A DNA stretch of 64,000 nucleotides, taken from contig NZ_FNON01000002.1 in assembly GCF_900107045.1 (NCBI RefSeq), forward strand, positions 372,001 to 436,000, read 5' to 3'. Origin of the DNA: Amycolatopsis xylanica (GTDB taxonomy: Bacteria; Actinomycetota; Actinomycetes; Mycobacteriales; Pseudonocardiaceae). Below, piece after piece: positions 53,041 to 62,067 of this stretch. Every line of letters starts with the position of its first letter. Within the stretch, counting starts at the first letter, position 1. The notes below the pieces were generated by a model that had not been told where the DNA came from, ran no database searches, and worked only from the letters and a program-made list of their open reading frames with translations. A program made the position numbers and the translations under genes.

Positions 53041-53613
53041 TCAGTGCGGGGTCAGCAGCCCGGCCGTGAGCCCGGCGACGACCGGCGCCACGCCGAGGCA
53101 GAAGAAGGCGGGCAGGAAGCACAGCCCGAGCGGCCCGGTGATCAGCACGCCCACGCGTTGCGCCCGCGCCTCGGCCTCGTCCGCGACGCTCGCGCGCAGC
53201 CGGGCAGCCAGTTCCGCGACCGCCTCGGCCAGCGCGGTGCCGGACCGGGCGGTCCGCCGCGCCGCCCTCGCGAGTTCGGCGAGCCCGTCACAGCAGGCGA
53301 CCGGCTCCCACGCGAGCACCGGATCGGCGCCGAGTTCGAGCAGGTCCGCCGTCGCGCGCAAGGCGTCGTCCTCCGCGCTGCCACCGGTGACCGCGCGGAC
53401 GGCCTCGGCCACCGGAAGCCCGGACCGCAGGCAAGCCGCCAGCAGGTCCAGCACGGCCGCCAGCCGCAACGGGTCACCGCGCGCCCGCTTCCGCCCCGGC
53501 CACCGCCAGGCCATGTGCCGTCCGGCCGGGCCCATGCTCCGCATCCGGTCCACGGCACCCAGCGCAGGCGGCAGTGCCGACAACCCGGCCGCGAGCAGGA
53601 CCATGGCGTTCAT
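53041..53613 (-). CDS. Type II/IV secretion system F-domain protein (TadC-like)
   Basis: 190 residues. A GspF/T2SSF domain (LLAACLRSGLPVAEAVRAVTGG, ELARAARRTARSGTALAEA) is flanked by a membrane helix at the N-terminus and two at the C-terminus (VGVLITGPLGLCFLPAFFCLG, VAPVVAGLTAGLL). It forms the inner-membrane platform of the pilus with the TadB-like protein, whose gene it overlaps by 4 bp. Confidence 0.88.
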   Translation of the reverse strand: MNAMVLLAAGLSALPPALGAVDRMRSMGPAGRHMAWRWPGRKRARGDPLRLAAVLDLLAACLRSGLPVAEAVRAVTGGSAEDDALRATADLLELGADPVLAWEPVACCDGLAELARAARRTARSGTALAEAVAELAARLRASVADEAEARAQRVGVLITGPLGLCFLPAFFCLGVAPVVAGLTAGLLTPH

Positions 53614-54383
53614 ACCGTCACCACCCGCCGCGTCAGCCGCGAACTCCAGGCGAGTCCCGCCGCGATGAAGCCGGCGCCCAAGACCAGCAGCACCTGGCCC
53701 GGCGCCGTCGCGGTCAGCACCCTCGCGGGGTCCGCGCCCATCGCCTGCCCGAGCGCGATGCCCAGGCAGGGCAGGAAGGCCAGCACCGAAGCGCTCGACC
53801 TCGGCCCGGCAAGCTTCGAGTCGGCTTGCCTGGCGAGGCGCACGCTCAGTTCGACGTCACGCCGGACGGCGTCGAGCACCTCGGCCATCGGCAGGCCGTG
53901 CCGTTGCGCGAGCGTCCACGCGCCGGTGAGCCTGCCGAGCAGCCCGTCAGCCGGTGACTCGGGGAACGGACCGTCCAGCCGCGCCGCGGCGGCGACCGCC
54001 CGCATGGCCCGCGCCGCCTCGCCCGTCGCTTCGCCTGCCGCCGACTCCGCGGCCGCGATCGGATGCGCACCGGCTCTCAGCTCGGTGACCATCGCGCGCA
54101 ACGCTTCGGCGAACCCGTCCGCCTCCGCGAGCCGCGCTCGCATGACTTCGCGCTCCCGCCGATCACACCGGACGGCGTACCCGAGCAGCGCGGCCGCCAG
54201 CCCTCCGCCCGGCCAAGCGAGCATCGTGGAGACGACGAGCGCCAGTCCGCCCAGAGCTGTCCGCCACCATCGCCGCGGCAGGCCGCGCGGACAGATCCGT
54301 CCGACCAGGCCGGCGAGCCGGGCGCTCGCACGGGTCGCGGGCCAGCACAGGAGCGCGGTCAGCCCGAGCAGCGCGCTCACCAT
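53610..54383 (-). CDS. Type II/IV secretion system F-domain protein (TadB-like)
   Basis: About 257 residues from ATG 54383, overlapping the TadA stop by 7 bp. Two N-terminal membrane helices, a T2SSF domain (ALRAMVTELRAGAHPIAAAESAA, QRHGLPMAEVLDAVRRD) and C-terminal helices (VLAFLPCLGIALGQAMGA, VLLVLGAGFIAAGLAW). Partner of the TadC-like protein in the pilus platform. Confidence 0.9.
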   Translation of the reverse strand: MVSALLGLTALLCWPATRASARLAGLVGRICPRGLPRRWWRTALGGLALVVSTMLAWPGGGLAAALLGYAVRCDRREREVMRARLAEADGFAEALRAMVTELRAGAHPIAAAESAAGEATGEAARAMRAVAAAARLDGPFPESPADGLLGRLTGAWTLAQRHGLPMAEVLDAVRRDVELSVRLARQADSKLAGPRSSASVLAFLPCLGIALGQAMGADPARVLTATAPGQVLLVLGAGFIAAGLAWSSRLTRRVVTV

Positions 54384-55534
54384 GGCGACGCTCCGGTGAG
54401 CAGGCCGGTGAGGACCGGCCGATGCTCGGTCCACCGGCCGCCGTGCCACACCCGGCACACTCGCACGCCAGAGCCGCCGAGCCGCACGACCCCGATCTCG
54501 TCGAGCCGACGGCCGCGCCCGGGGATCCGCCGCATGTGCAGCACCACTCGCACCGCGGCGCCGAGCTGGCTGTGCAAGGCGGCCCTGGCCAAGCCGCCGA
54601 GCGCGGCCAGCGCCTCCATCCGGGCCGGGACTTCCAGCGGTGAGTTCGCGTGGAGCGTGCAGGCGCCGCCGTCGTGGCCGGTGTTGAGCGCGTTGAGCAG
54701 GTCGACGGCCTCCTGCCCGCGCACCTCGCCGACCACGAGCCGGTCAGGGCGCATCCGGAGCGCTTGGCGCACCAGCTCCCGCAGCGTCACCTCGCCGACG
54801 CCTTCGATGTTCGGCGGCCGAGCGATCAGCCTGACGAACTGGGGATGCGCCGGCTGCAGCTCAGCCGCGTCTTCCACGCAGACAATGCGTTCCGACCGCG
54901 CGACCGCGCCGAGCATGGCCGCGAGCAGCGTGCTCTTGCCGGAGCCGGTGCTGCCGGTGACCAGGAAGGCCAGCCTCGCCGCGATGATCGCCTGAAGCAG
55001 TTCCTTGCCCTCCGCGTCGAACGTGCCGAGCGAGCACAAGGTGGCGAGGTCGTGGGAAGCCGGGCGCAACACCCTGAGCGACAGGCAGGTCCCGTCGGCG
55101 GCGATCGGCGGGAGTACGGCGTGCAGCCGCACCCTGCCGTGCGGTCCGGTCCCCGGCAGCCAACCGTCCACATAGGGCTGGGCGTCGTCGAGCCTTCGCC
55201 CGGCGAGCAACGCCAGCCGCTGCGCCAGCCTGCGCACCGCGGCCTCGTCTTCGAACACGACGTCCGACAGGCGAAGTCCGTCAGGCCCGTCCGTCCACAC
55301 CTCGCCGGGCTTGGTCACCAGCACGTCGGTGGTGTCCGGATCCTCGAGCAACGGCTCCAGCACACCGGCGCCGATGAACTCATGCCGCAGGGAACGCAAG
55401 GCACGCAACAGATCCACGTGCCCGATGGCACCACCCGCCTCCGCGCGGACGGCGTCGGCGACGGCCGCGGTGTCCGGCGCGGACCCGGCCGACGCCAGGC
55501 GCAGCCGGACGCGTTCGACGAGCTCGCCGCTCAT
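54377..55534 (-). CDS. TadA/CpaF-family pilus assembly ATPase
   Basis: Hexameric ATPase powering Flp pilus assembly. About 385 residues from ATG 55534 (4-bp overlap with ssd). Walker A GSTGSGKSTLL near residue 195, Asp box (RIVCVEDAAEL), Walker B (MRPDRLVVGEVRGQEAVD) and His box (GHDGGACTLHANSP) are all intact. The N-terminal domain has GRRLDDAQPYVDGWLP. Rv3659c equivalent. Confidence 0.95.
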   Translation of the reverse strand: MSGELVERVRLRLASAGSAPDTAAVADAVRAEAGGAIGHVDLLRALRSLRHEFIGAGVLEPLLEDPDTTDVLVTKPGEVWTDGPDGLRLSDVVFEDEAAVRRLAQRLALLAGRRLDDAQPYVDGWLPGTGPHGRVRLHAVLPPIAADGTCLSLRVLRPASHDLATLCSLGTFDAEGKELLQAIIAARLAFLVTGSTGSGKSTLLAAMLGAVARSERIVCVEDAAELQPAHPQFVRLIARPPNIEGVGEVTLRELVRQALRMRPDRLVVGEVRGQEAVDLLNALNTGHDGGACTLHANSPLEVPARMEALAALGGLARAALHSQLGAAVRVVLHMRRIPGRGRRLDEIGVVRLGGSGVRVCRVWHGGRWTEHRPVLTGLLTGASPW

Positions 55535-56604
55535 GCCGCCACCTCCTCGTCGGGCAGTGCACGCAGCACCGCGCGAGCGGTGACGCCGAGCGGCCCTCGC
55601 GGGTTCAGCTCGAACTTGCCTCTGTCGAGCGCCAGCGCGAGCCCGCGTTCGGGCGGCATCCAGGTGAGCAGCGGAAGCCCGACCGTGCCCGCGATGTCCG
55701 CCGCCGGGATCTTGTCCGGCGAAGGCCCGCGCACGACCAGCGCCACCCGCGAGGCACGATGTTCCAGATAGCGCTGGATACGTTGTGCGGCAATGGAAGC
55801 GCGCACTTCGGCCGGGACGACCACGATCATCAGATCGGCGATCCCGACCACCGCCTCGGTGGTCCGCCCGAGATTGCGGGGCAGATCGCACAGTACTTTC
55901 CGGCCCGCCCGGCGCCCGGCTTCAGCGACGGCCGTGACGGCCTCCACGGAAGCCCCTCCGCCTTCCCTGTCGTAAGAAACGAAGGACAGCCGTCCGCCGC
56001 GGTAATGCTGGGCGGGCAGTGCTTCGCGCAAAGCCGCCATCGACACCCGGCCGGACCCGACCTGCAGCTCCGACCAGCGCAGCCCGCATTGCGCCTCGGC
56101 GCCGAGCACGATGTCGATCCCGCCGCCGAGTGGATCGCAGTCCATCAGCAGCGCGCTGCCGCCCTCCCGGCAGACGGTCATGGCGACGGCCGCGGTGAGC
56201 ACCGAGGCGCCCGCCCCACCACGCCCGCCGAGGAATCCGATGATCCGCCCGCCCGGCATGTCCGGGCCATCGACCACATCGGCGAGCTCGGCGATCAGCG
56301 CGGCCTCGTCCTCAGGCAGGCTCAGCACCCGCTCGACACCGGCGTCGAACACGGATCTCCACACCGGCGGGGCCGGTGCTCCCTTGCACACCAGGAAAAC
56401 CCCGCGTCTTCGAGGCAGCGCGTTCGGCTGCATCGCGGCTTCCTCGTCGAGTATCACCAAGGGCGCTCGCGCCCAGCTCGTCCGCGCGGCCACGAGGTCC
56501 GGCGCGCGCTCGGTGCCGCAGCCCACCGCGGCGGCGAGGCGGATCACCTCGTCGATGACGGTTTCGTCGTTGGCCACGATGAGTGGCCGGGTTCCGGTGG
56601 TCAT
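55531..56604 (-). CDS. ssd: CpaE/Ssd-like MinD-family protein
   Basis: About 357 residues from ATG 56604. The N-terminal 120 residues are receiver-like; the rest is a ParA/MinD fold (GGRIIGFLGGRGGAGASVLTAA, LLMDCDPLGGGIDIVLG, KVLCDLPRN). The Walker A differs from KGGxGKT: GRGGAGAS has no lysine at the usual place, as in other Ssd/septum-site proteins. M. tuberculosis Rv3660c (Ssd) affects septum formation. Leading a tad operon, it may position pili or link them to division. Two DnaA boxes lie 82-108 bp upstream. Confidence 0.88.
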   Translation of the reverse strand: MTTGTRPLIVANDETVIDEVIRLAAAVGCGTERAPDLVAARTSWARAPLVILDEEAAMQPNALPRRRGVFLVCKGAPAPPVWRSVFDAGVERVLSLPEDEAALIAELADVVDGPDMPGGRIIGFLGGRGGAGASVLTAAVAMTVCREGGSALLMDCDPLGGGIDIVLGAEAQCGLRWSELQVGSGRVSMAALREALPAQHYRGGRLSFVSYDREGGGASVEAVTAVAEAGRRAGRKVLCDLPRNLGRTTEAVVGIADLMIVVVPAEVRASIAAQRIQRYLEHRASRVALVVRGPSPDKIPAADIAGTVGLPLLTWMPPERGLALALDRGKFELNPRGPLGVTARAVLRALPDEEVAA

Positions 56605-56685
56605 GCCAACCCCCTGCGTCGGTTCGGTCGATGCCTCCACCGTCACGCACCCGCCATCGCCGCCACAACGCCCGATCACCGCACC

Positions 56686-56712
56686 TGTGGATAACCACCC
56701 CGATGTGGATAA
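56686..56712. promoter_or_regulatory. Two DnaA boxes upstream of the ssd-tad operon
   Basis: TGTGGATAA occurs at 56686-56694 and 56704-56712 (TTATCCACA on the minus strand), both perfect matches to the classical DnaA box, 18 bp apart and in the same orientation. They lie just upstream of the ssd start, in the 729-bp gene-free region 56605-57333. DnaA-dependent regulation or titration is possible. Confidence 0.6.
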
Positions 56713-57067
56713 CTCGGCGGGAAACACCGTTTCCGCGACAGAACTTGTCGGCCCCGTGTGGTATGCGCGAGACGGCCCACCGGCCGGATGGACCGAAAGC
56801 GCTGTCACGAAAGAAGATTTGGGCGCCAAGACCAGCGACTCAGGCGTTCTTTGGTCGCAAAGACCAGTGCCCAATGGGCGGATAAACGGGCGAAGACTCG
56901 TCCCGCGCGCACGCGAGTTCGCCGTGTGCGCCCGCACGTTCGGCCCGGTTCGTATTCACCCACCCCGTGAAAAAGATCCGGCACACTGTTTTACCACTAT
57001 GGAAAACGGCGTTTTACATTCGCGGGCGCGCGCCCGGAAACCCTTGCGGCGCTTGGGAAAGAGCGAG

Positions 57068-57144
57068 AAGAAAAGGGACGACCCCCGCCAGGGGGGAGGG
57101 GCGGGGGTCGTCGGGGGTTCAGCCCCGGGGGGTCGGACTGAACC
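57068..57144 (-). ncRNA. 6C small RNA (B11/ncRv13660c type)
   Basis: On the minus strand two hairpins each expose six cytosines in the loop. Hairpin 1 (57144-57116) has stem GGTTCAG/CTGAACC with CCCCCC in the loop. Hairpin 2 (57112-57077) has stem GACGACCCCCGCC / GGCGGGGGTCGTC with loop CCTCCCCCCT. CCCTTTTCTTCTC follows as a terminator tail. Position between ssd and the HAD gene equals that of M. tuberculosis 6C/B11 between Rv3660c and Rv3661. A small stem CCGGTG-CTA-CACCGG (57162-57148) lies just upstream and overlaps an extended -10-like TGCTACACC. Such RNAs act on C/G-rich mRNA sites. Confidence 0.85.
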
Positions 57145-57333
57145 TGGCCGGTGTAGCACCGGACTCGCTAACTGTAACTCCATCCGCGCCGCCGCGACAC
57201 TTCTGGGCACACCCACAATTCGATAACGGCATCAGCGGCCAATCCGCACCCGCTGTGATGAATTTTCCATCGGATCTTGCCGTTCGTGACCGACCAGCAA
57301 GATCGAAGTCGCGGATACTCCTATTGTGGTGGG

Positions 57334-58158
57334 GTGGCCGAACCGAACTTCCCTGCCGTACCAGCCGATGTGGCGCCGAACCGGGTCGCGGCGTTCTTCG
57401 ATCTGGACAAGACGATCATCGCCTCGTCGAGTGCGCTCGCCTTCAGTAAACCGTTGCTGAGAGAGGGGCTCATCAACCGCCGCGCCGCTTTGCGGAGCGC
57501 GTACGCGCAGCTTGTTTTTTCACTCGCCGGCGCGGACGCCGGAAAGACCGAGCGCATGCGCCAGGAGGTGTCGGCACTGTGCACGGGCTGGGATGTCGCA
57601 CAGGTGTCCGCGATCGTCGAAGAGACGCTGCACGACGTGGTCGACCCGCTCGTCTACGTCGAGGCGACCGAGCTGATCACGCGGCACAAGGCGGACGGGC
57701 ACGACGTGATCGTGCTCTCGGCCACCGGCGAGGAGGTGGTGGCGCCGGTCGCGCGGATGCTGGGCGCTACGCGCAGCGTGGCGACCAGGATGCAGATCGT
57801 GGACGGCCGCTACTCGGGCCAGGTGGATTTCTACTGCTACGGCGAGAACAAGGCGATCGCCGCGAAGGACCTCGCCGCCACCTACGGCTACGACCTCGCC
57901 GAGTGCCACGCTTACACCGATTCGAGCACGGACATCCCGCTGCTCGAGGTGGTCGGGCACCCGTACGCCGTCAACCCCGACCGGATGCTGCGCAAGCACG
58001 CCGCCGCCAAGGACTGGCCGGTGCTGACGTTCGACAATCCGATGTCGCTGCGCAACCGGCTGCCGCTCGCGTCACCCACAGCGGTGGCGCTGGGACTGGG
58101 CGTGGCCGCCGCGGGGGCCACTTGGTACGGCTTGGCGAGGCGTCGCAAGGACCGATAG
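57334..58158 (+). CDS. HAD-IB family phosphatase (Rv3661/SerB-like)
   Basis: About 274 residues from GTG 57334. HAD motifs: FFDLDKTII (nucleophile Asp, about residue 20), VIVLSATGEE (motif II Ser), and a late lysine with CHAYTDSSTDIPLLE (motif III/IV). The C-terminus has one hydrophobic helix (AVALGLGVAAAGATWYGLA) and a basic RRRKDR end, so it may be membrane-attached on the cytosolic side. Substrate unknown; family members hydrolyse phosphoserine or lipid-linked phosphates. There is no clear ribosome site, so initiation may be leaderless. Confidence 0.88.
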   Translation: MAEPNFPAVPADVAPNRVAAFFDLDKTIIASSSALAFSKPLLREGLINRRAALRSAYAQLVFSLAGADAGKTERMRQEVSALCTGWDVAQVSAIVEETLHDVVDPLVYVEATELITRHKADGHDVIVLSATGEEVVAPVARMLGATRSVATRMQIVDGRYSGQVDFYCYGENKAIAAKDLAATYGYDLAECHAYTDSSTDIPLLEVVGHPYAVNPDRMLRKHAAAKDWPVLTFDNPMSLRNRLPLASPTAVALGLGVAAAGATWYGLARRRKDR

Positions 58159-59001
58159 GTCGTGGTTCGTCACCCTTGTCGGCGCAGCGTGCACCCACAC
58201 GGCGGTACCAGGTTGGCTTTCCTTAGACAGGACCAAGAATTCTATGTCGCTCAGGGTAGGGAAGTCACTAGATCGAGCCTCTGTACCGGTGCACCCATCC
58301 GCGCTCTTGAAGTGACTCCCATCACGGCGTAGAAAGTAAGTGCGGACGTTTGGTCGGCCAGGGAAAAGGTAGAAGAGAAGCCTTTTCCACCCCGGCAAAC
58401 CTCCGTGCGCGGACTCCGGGCACCCACGCGCAGCGCGCCGCGGGAGGCTCGTCGTCTAGGGACTGCGTAGTGGGACGCCACACGCCGAGTCCATGAAGGT
58501 ACGACCAGAGTTGCACGCTTGGTCACCCGAAAGTTCGCGCAGAGGGCGGCGCCCGTTGGCTTCGGCCGACGGGCGCCGCCAGCGTTAAAAACACTTTCGT
58601 CAGGTGCCGCGTGGCACCCAGGCCGACTAATGCGGGAGGGCTTCTCGCGAGGAACTCAGACTTAGTCTCAGCAAAAGATGAAAATGTTTTTTCACGACCT
58701 ATCGGGAGGCGTGGAAGGGCACCTTCCTCTTACTGGCCACGATGAAGGACGTCTCGCGCGCACGCGCGGGGCGTCCTTCCCCTTTTTTCGACGCAACACG
58801 ACCGGGTCGACTCGGCCGGATGGGCGTGTCCTTCCACTTTGGCGGAGGAAATCAGGCAAGGATTGGTCTGCGTGGCCGATAGACAACCCCCGGTCACGTG
58901 AGTAGCTTTCCGATATCGGCTCGTTCGGGTGAGAAACTACCGAGCGGCCGTTTCGTGCTGCGACGCCGCCGCCCGGCGCCGCGCGGAACTGGGAGGCTGC
59001 C
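58159..59001. other. Gene-free region with hairpins
   Basis: 843 bp between the HAD gene and nagZ. Short frames exist on both strands but none has a convincing start, composition or family. It contains a small AGACT-T-AGTCT dyad near 58659-58669 and an intrinsic terminator at 58745-58788. The base composition looks somewhat less GC-biased than surrounding genes. An unannotated small RNA is possible. Confidence 0.5.
58745..58788 (+). terminator. Orphan intrinsic terminator
   Basis: Stem AAGGACG...CGTCCTT enclosing CGCGCG-CA-CGCGCG, followed by CCCCTTTTTTCG on the plus strand. It lies 587 bp after the HAD gene and 214 bp before nagZ, so it implies a plus-strand transcript not explained by an annotated gene. 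Confidence 0.7.
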
Positions 59002-60804
59002 TTGAGCATCCGACGTGTACTTCCCCGCCGAGCCTTCGTGCTGTCGATGGCCGGCGCACTCGCCGTGACCGGCGCGAGCGTCGCGTCAGCAGGACAGACT
59101 GGGCAGGTGGACACCTTCGCGGCCGAAGCGCAGCGCACCCTGCACGGGCTGACCCTCGAGGAGAAGGTCGGCCAGCTGTTCGTCACCTGGGTCAACGGCA
59201 AGTCGGCCGACGAGGTCAACGCCAAGAACCAGGCCGACTTCGGTGTCGACACCCCCGCGCAGGTCATCGAGAAGTACCACCTCGGCGGCGTCATCTACTT
59301 CAACAACGACTCTCGGGACAACTTCGACGACCCGGTGCAGGTCGCGAAGCTGTCGAACGGCCTGCAGCAGGCGGCGACGCGCAGCGGCGCCCGCATCCCG
59401 TTGCAGATCGCGACCGACCAGGAGGGTGGCACGGTCACCCGGATGGGCGCCCCGGCGACCGAGTTCTCCGGCGCGATGGCGATCTCGGCAGGCCGCAGCA
59501 CCGCCAACGCGACGGCCGCGGCCACCATCCTCGGCAAGGAACTGCGCGCGGTCGGCATCAACCAGAACTTCGCGCCGGACTCGGACGTGAACTCGAACCC
59601 GGTGAACCCGGTGATCGGCATCCGCTCGTTCTCCGGCCAGCCGGGACTGGCCAGCCAGTTCGTGACCGCGGAGGTCAAGGGCTATCAGGACGGGCACCGG
59701 CTCTCGCAGACCGTGTCCGCCACCGCGAAGCACTTCCCCGGCCACGGCGCCGCCCCGACGGACAGCCACACCGGGCTCCCCCGCATCGACAGCACCGAAG
59801 AGCACTGGCGCGAGACCGACGTCCCGCCGTTCAAGGCGGCCATCCGCGCGGGCATCGACTCGATCATGACCGCGCACATCCAGTTCCCCAGCCTCGACCC
59901 GTCGCTCGAGCCGGCGACGCTGTCTAAGCCGATCATCACCGGCAAGCTGCGCGGCGAGCTCGGCTACAAGGGCGTCATCGTCACCGACTCGCTCGAGATG
60001 CAGGGCGTGCGCGAGATGCACACCGACGCCGAGATCCCGCTGCTCGCGCTCAAGGCGGGCGCCGACCAGCTGCTCATGCCGGTGCACCTCGACGTGGCCA
60101 TCAACTCCGTGGTCGACGCCGTGCGCAAGGGTGAGCTGAGCGAGCGGCGCATCGACGAGAGCGTGCTGCGGATCCTCACGCTGAAGTTCAAGCGCGGCAT
60201 CCTGTTCTCGCCGTACGTCGACCCGGCGAAGGTCATGGGCCAGCTCGGCACCCCGGCGAACCTCGCGAAGGCGCAGGAAGTCGCCGACCGCTCGATCACC
60301 TTGCTGCGCAACGACGGCGGCGTGCTGCCGCTGAAGCAGAAGCCCGCCTCCGCGCTGATCACCGGCTGGGGAGTTTCGACGACCGCGCAGCTCGCCGCCA
60401 GGTTCACCGCGCACGGCACGCCCGCGACCGCGTTGCAGACCGGGCAGGCCCCGTCGGACGCGCTGATCGCGCAGGCCGTCGCGGCCGCGCAGGGCAAGGA
60501 CGTGATCGTCGTGCTCACCAACAACATCCGGCTCTTCCCGTTGCAGCTGAAGCTGCTCAACGCGTTGAACGCCACCGGGAAGCCGGTGGTCGCGGTCGCC
60601 GCGGCGATCCCTTACGACGCCGGGTACGACGAGACCGTGAAGACCTGGCTGGCCAGCTACGGCTACATCACGCCATCCGTCGAAGCGCTGGCGAAGGTGG
60701 TGCTCGGCGAGGTCGCGCCGCAGGGCAAGCTGCCGGTCGACGTCCCTGTCGGCGCCGATCTGACCAAGGTGAAGTACCCGTTCGGCCACGGACTCTCGTG
60801 GTGA
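59002..60804 (+). CDS. nagZ: Exported beta-N-acetylhexosaminidase (GH3, NagZ-type)
   Basis: 600 residues from TTG 59002 after GGGAGG. A signal with twin-arginine character (PRRAFVLSMAGALAVTGA) exports it. Glycoside hydrolase family 3: LEEKVGQLF, DQEGGTVTRMG, the His/Asp catalytic dyad region KHFPGHGAAPTDSHTGLP, and the nucleophile Asp in VIVTDSLEM. A second GH3 C-terminal domain is present (ALITGWGVST...). It removes GlcNAc from peptidoglycan fragments. First gene of an operon with the DUF1343 and serine-hydrolase genes. Confidence 0.94.
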   Translation: MSIRRVLPRRAFVLSMAGALAVTGASVASAGQTGQVDTFAAEAQRTLHGLTLEEKVGQLFVTWVNGKSADEVNAKNQADFGVDTPAQVIEKYHLGGVIYFNNDSRDNFDDPVQVAKLSNGLQQAATRSGARIPLQIATDQEGGTVTRMGAPATEFSGAMAISAGRSTANATAAATILGKELRAVGINQNFAPDSDVNSNPVNPVIGIRSFSGQPGLASQFVTAEVKGYQDGHRLSQTVSATAKHFPGHGAAPTDSHTGLPRIDSTEEHWRETDVPPFKAAIRAGIDSIMTAHIQFPSLDPSLEPATLSKPIITGKLRGELGYKGVIVTDSLEMQGVREMHTDAEIPLLALKAGADQLLMPVHLDVAINSVVDAVRKGELSERRIDESVLRILTLKFKRGILFSPYVDPAKVMGQLGTPANLAKAQEVADRSITLLRNDGGVLPLKQKPASALITGWGVSTTAQLAARFTAHGTPATALQTGQAPSDALIAQAVAAAQGKDVIVVLTNNIRLFPLQLKLLNALNATGKPVVAVAAAIPYDAGYDETVKTWLASYGYITPSVEALAKVVLGEVAPQGKLPVDVPVGADLTKVKYPFGHGLSW

Positions 60805-62060
60805 GCCTCAACCGGCGGGCGTTCCTCGCGGCGAGCGCGGCGCTGACGACCAGCGCAGCCGGCGCGACGACCAGCGCCAGCGCAGAGCCCTCGGCCGAAG
60901 AAGGCCACCACGGCGTCCGCACCGGCGCGGAAGTACTGGCGGCGCAAGGCTGGCGCATGCTCGCGGGCCGCAAGGTCGGCGTGCTGTCCAACCCCACGGG
61001 CGTGCTGACGGGCGGCGACCACATCGTCGACTCGATGGTCGCCGCCGGGGTCCGCCCGGCCGCGGCTTTCGGGCCTGAGCACGGTTTCCGCGGCAGCGCG
61101 CAGGCGGGCGGATCCGAAGGCGACTACACGGATCCGCGCACCGGTGTGCCCGTGTACGACGCGTACGGCGTCGACGCGGCCAAGCTCGCCGCGATGATCA
61201 CCAAGGCGGGCGTCGACACGGTCGTCTTCGACATCGCGGACGTCGGCGCGCGCTTCTACACCTACATCTGGTCGCTCTACACAGCGATGGTCGCCGCCGC
61301 GAAGGCCGGAGCGTCCTTTGTGGTCTTGGACCGGCCGAACCCGTTGGGCGGCAAGGCTTACGGCCCGATGCTGAACCCGGCGTTCAGCTCCGGGGTCGGC
61401 CGCAAGCCGATCGTCCAGCAGCACGGGATGACCGCGGGCGAGCTCGCCAGGTTCTACGTCGGCGAGTTCCTGCCCGCCGAAGGCGTGAAGCTCCCAAAGC
61501 TCGACATCGTGCAGGTTCGCGGCTGGCGGCGCGATGAGCACTTCGCGCGGACCGGGCTCGACTGGATCCCGCCGAGCCCGAACATGCCGACCCCGGAAAC
61601 GGCGCACGTCTATCCGGGCACCGGCATGTTCGAAGGCACCGTGTTCTCCGAAGGCCGGGGCACGACGCGGCCGTTCGAGATCATCGGCGCGCCCGGCCTC
61701 GACTGGCGCTGGCGCGAGCAGCTGACCGAGCTGCGGCTGCCGGGCGTGAAGTTCCGTGAGACGTACTTCGTGCCCACGTTCAGCAAGTTCGTCAACGTGA
61801 CCTGCGGTGGCGTCCAGCTGACGGTGACGGACCCGTACGCGTTCGACGCGATCCGCACCGCCGTCGCGATGCTCGTGACCGGCAAGCGGCAACCCGGTTT
61901 CGCGTGGCGACCCGACAACTACATCGACAAGCTGTCCGGTTCGGACCGGCTGCGCACGATGGTCGACGCGGGCGCGGGCGTCGACGAGATCACCGGTTCT
62001 TGGCAAGGCGAGCTCGGCCAGTTCGACAGGCAGCGGCAGCAGTACTTGATCTACAGGTGA
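60801..62060 (+). CDS. namZ: Exo-beta-N-acetylmuramidase, DUF1343 (NamZ-type)
   Basis: About 419 residues from GTG 60801, overlapping the nagZ stop (GTGA). Tat-like signal SLNRRAFLAASAALTTSA. Family features of DUF1343/GH171: GRKVGVLSNPTGV, GPEHGFRGSAQAG, FDIADVGARFYTYIWSL, LDRPNPLGG and PSPNMPTPETAHVYPG. Bacillus NamZ releases MurNAc from the non-reducing end after NagZ action. Adjacent nagZ and amidase-like genes support a muropeptide-recycling pathway outside the membrane. Confidence 0.92.
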   Translation: MSLNRRAFLAASAALTTSAAGATTSASAEPSAEEGHHGVRTGAEVLAAQGWRMLAGRKVGVLSNPTGVLTGGDHIVDSMVAAGVRPAAAFGPEHGFRGSAQAGGSEGDYTDPRTGVPVYDAYGVDAAKLAAMITKAGVDTVVFDIADVGARFYTYIWSLYTAMVAAAKAGASFVVLDRPNPLGGKAYGPMLNPAFSSGVGRKPIVQQHGMTAGELARFYVGEFLPAEGVKLPKLDIVQVRGWRRDEHFARTGLDWIPPSPNMPTPETAHVYPGTGMFEGTVFSEGRGTTRPFEIIGAPGLDWRWREQLTELRLPGVKFRETYFVPTFSKFVNVTCGGVQLTVTDPYAFDAIRTAVAMLVTGKRQPGFAWRPDNYIDKLSGSDRLRTMVDAGAGVDEITGSWQGELGQFDRQRQQYLIYR

Positions 62061-62067
62061 GGTACGC

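Noticed and set aside
58251-58526. Short minus-strand frame in the gap after the HAD gene
   Set aside because: Overlapping frames of similar length exist on both strands; none has a start signal or recognisable protein features.
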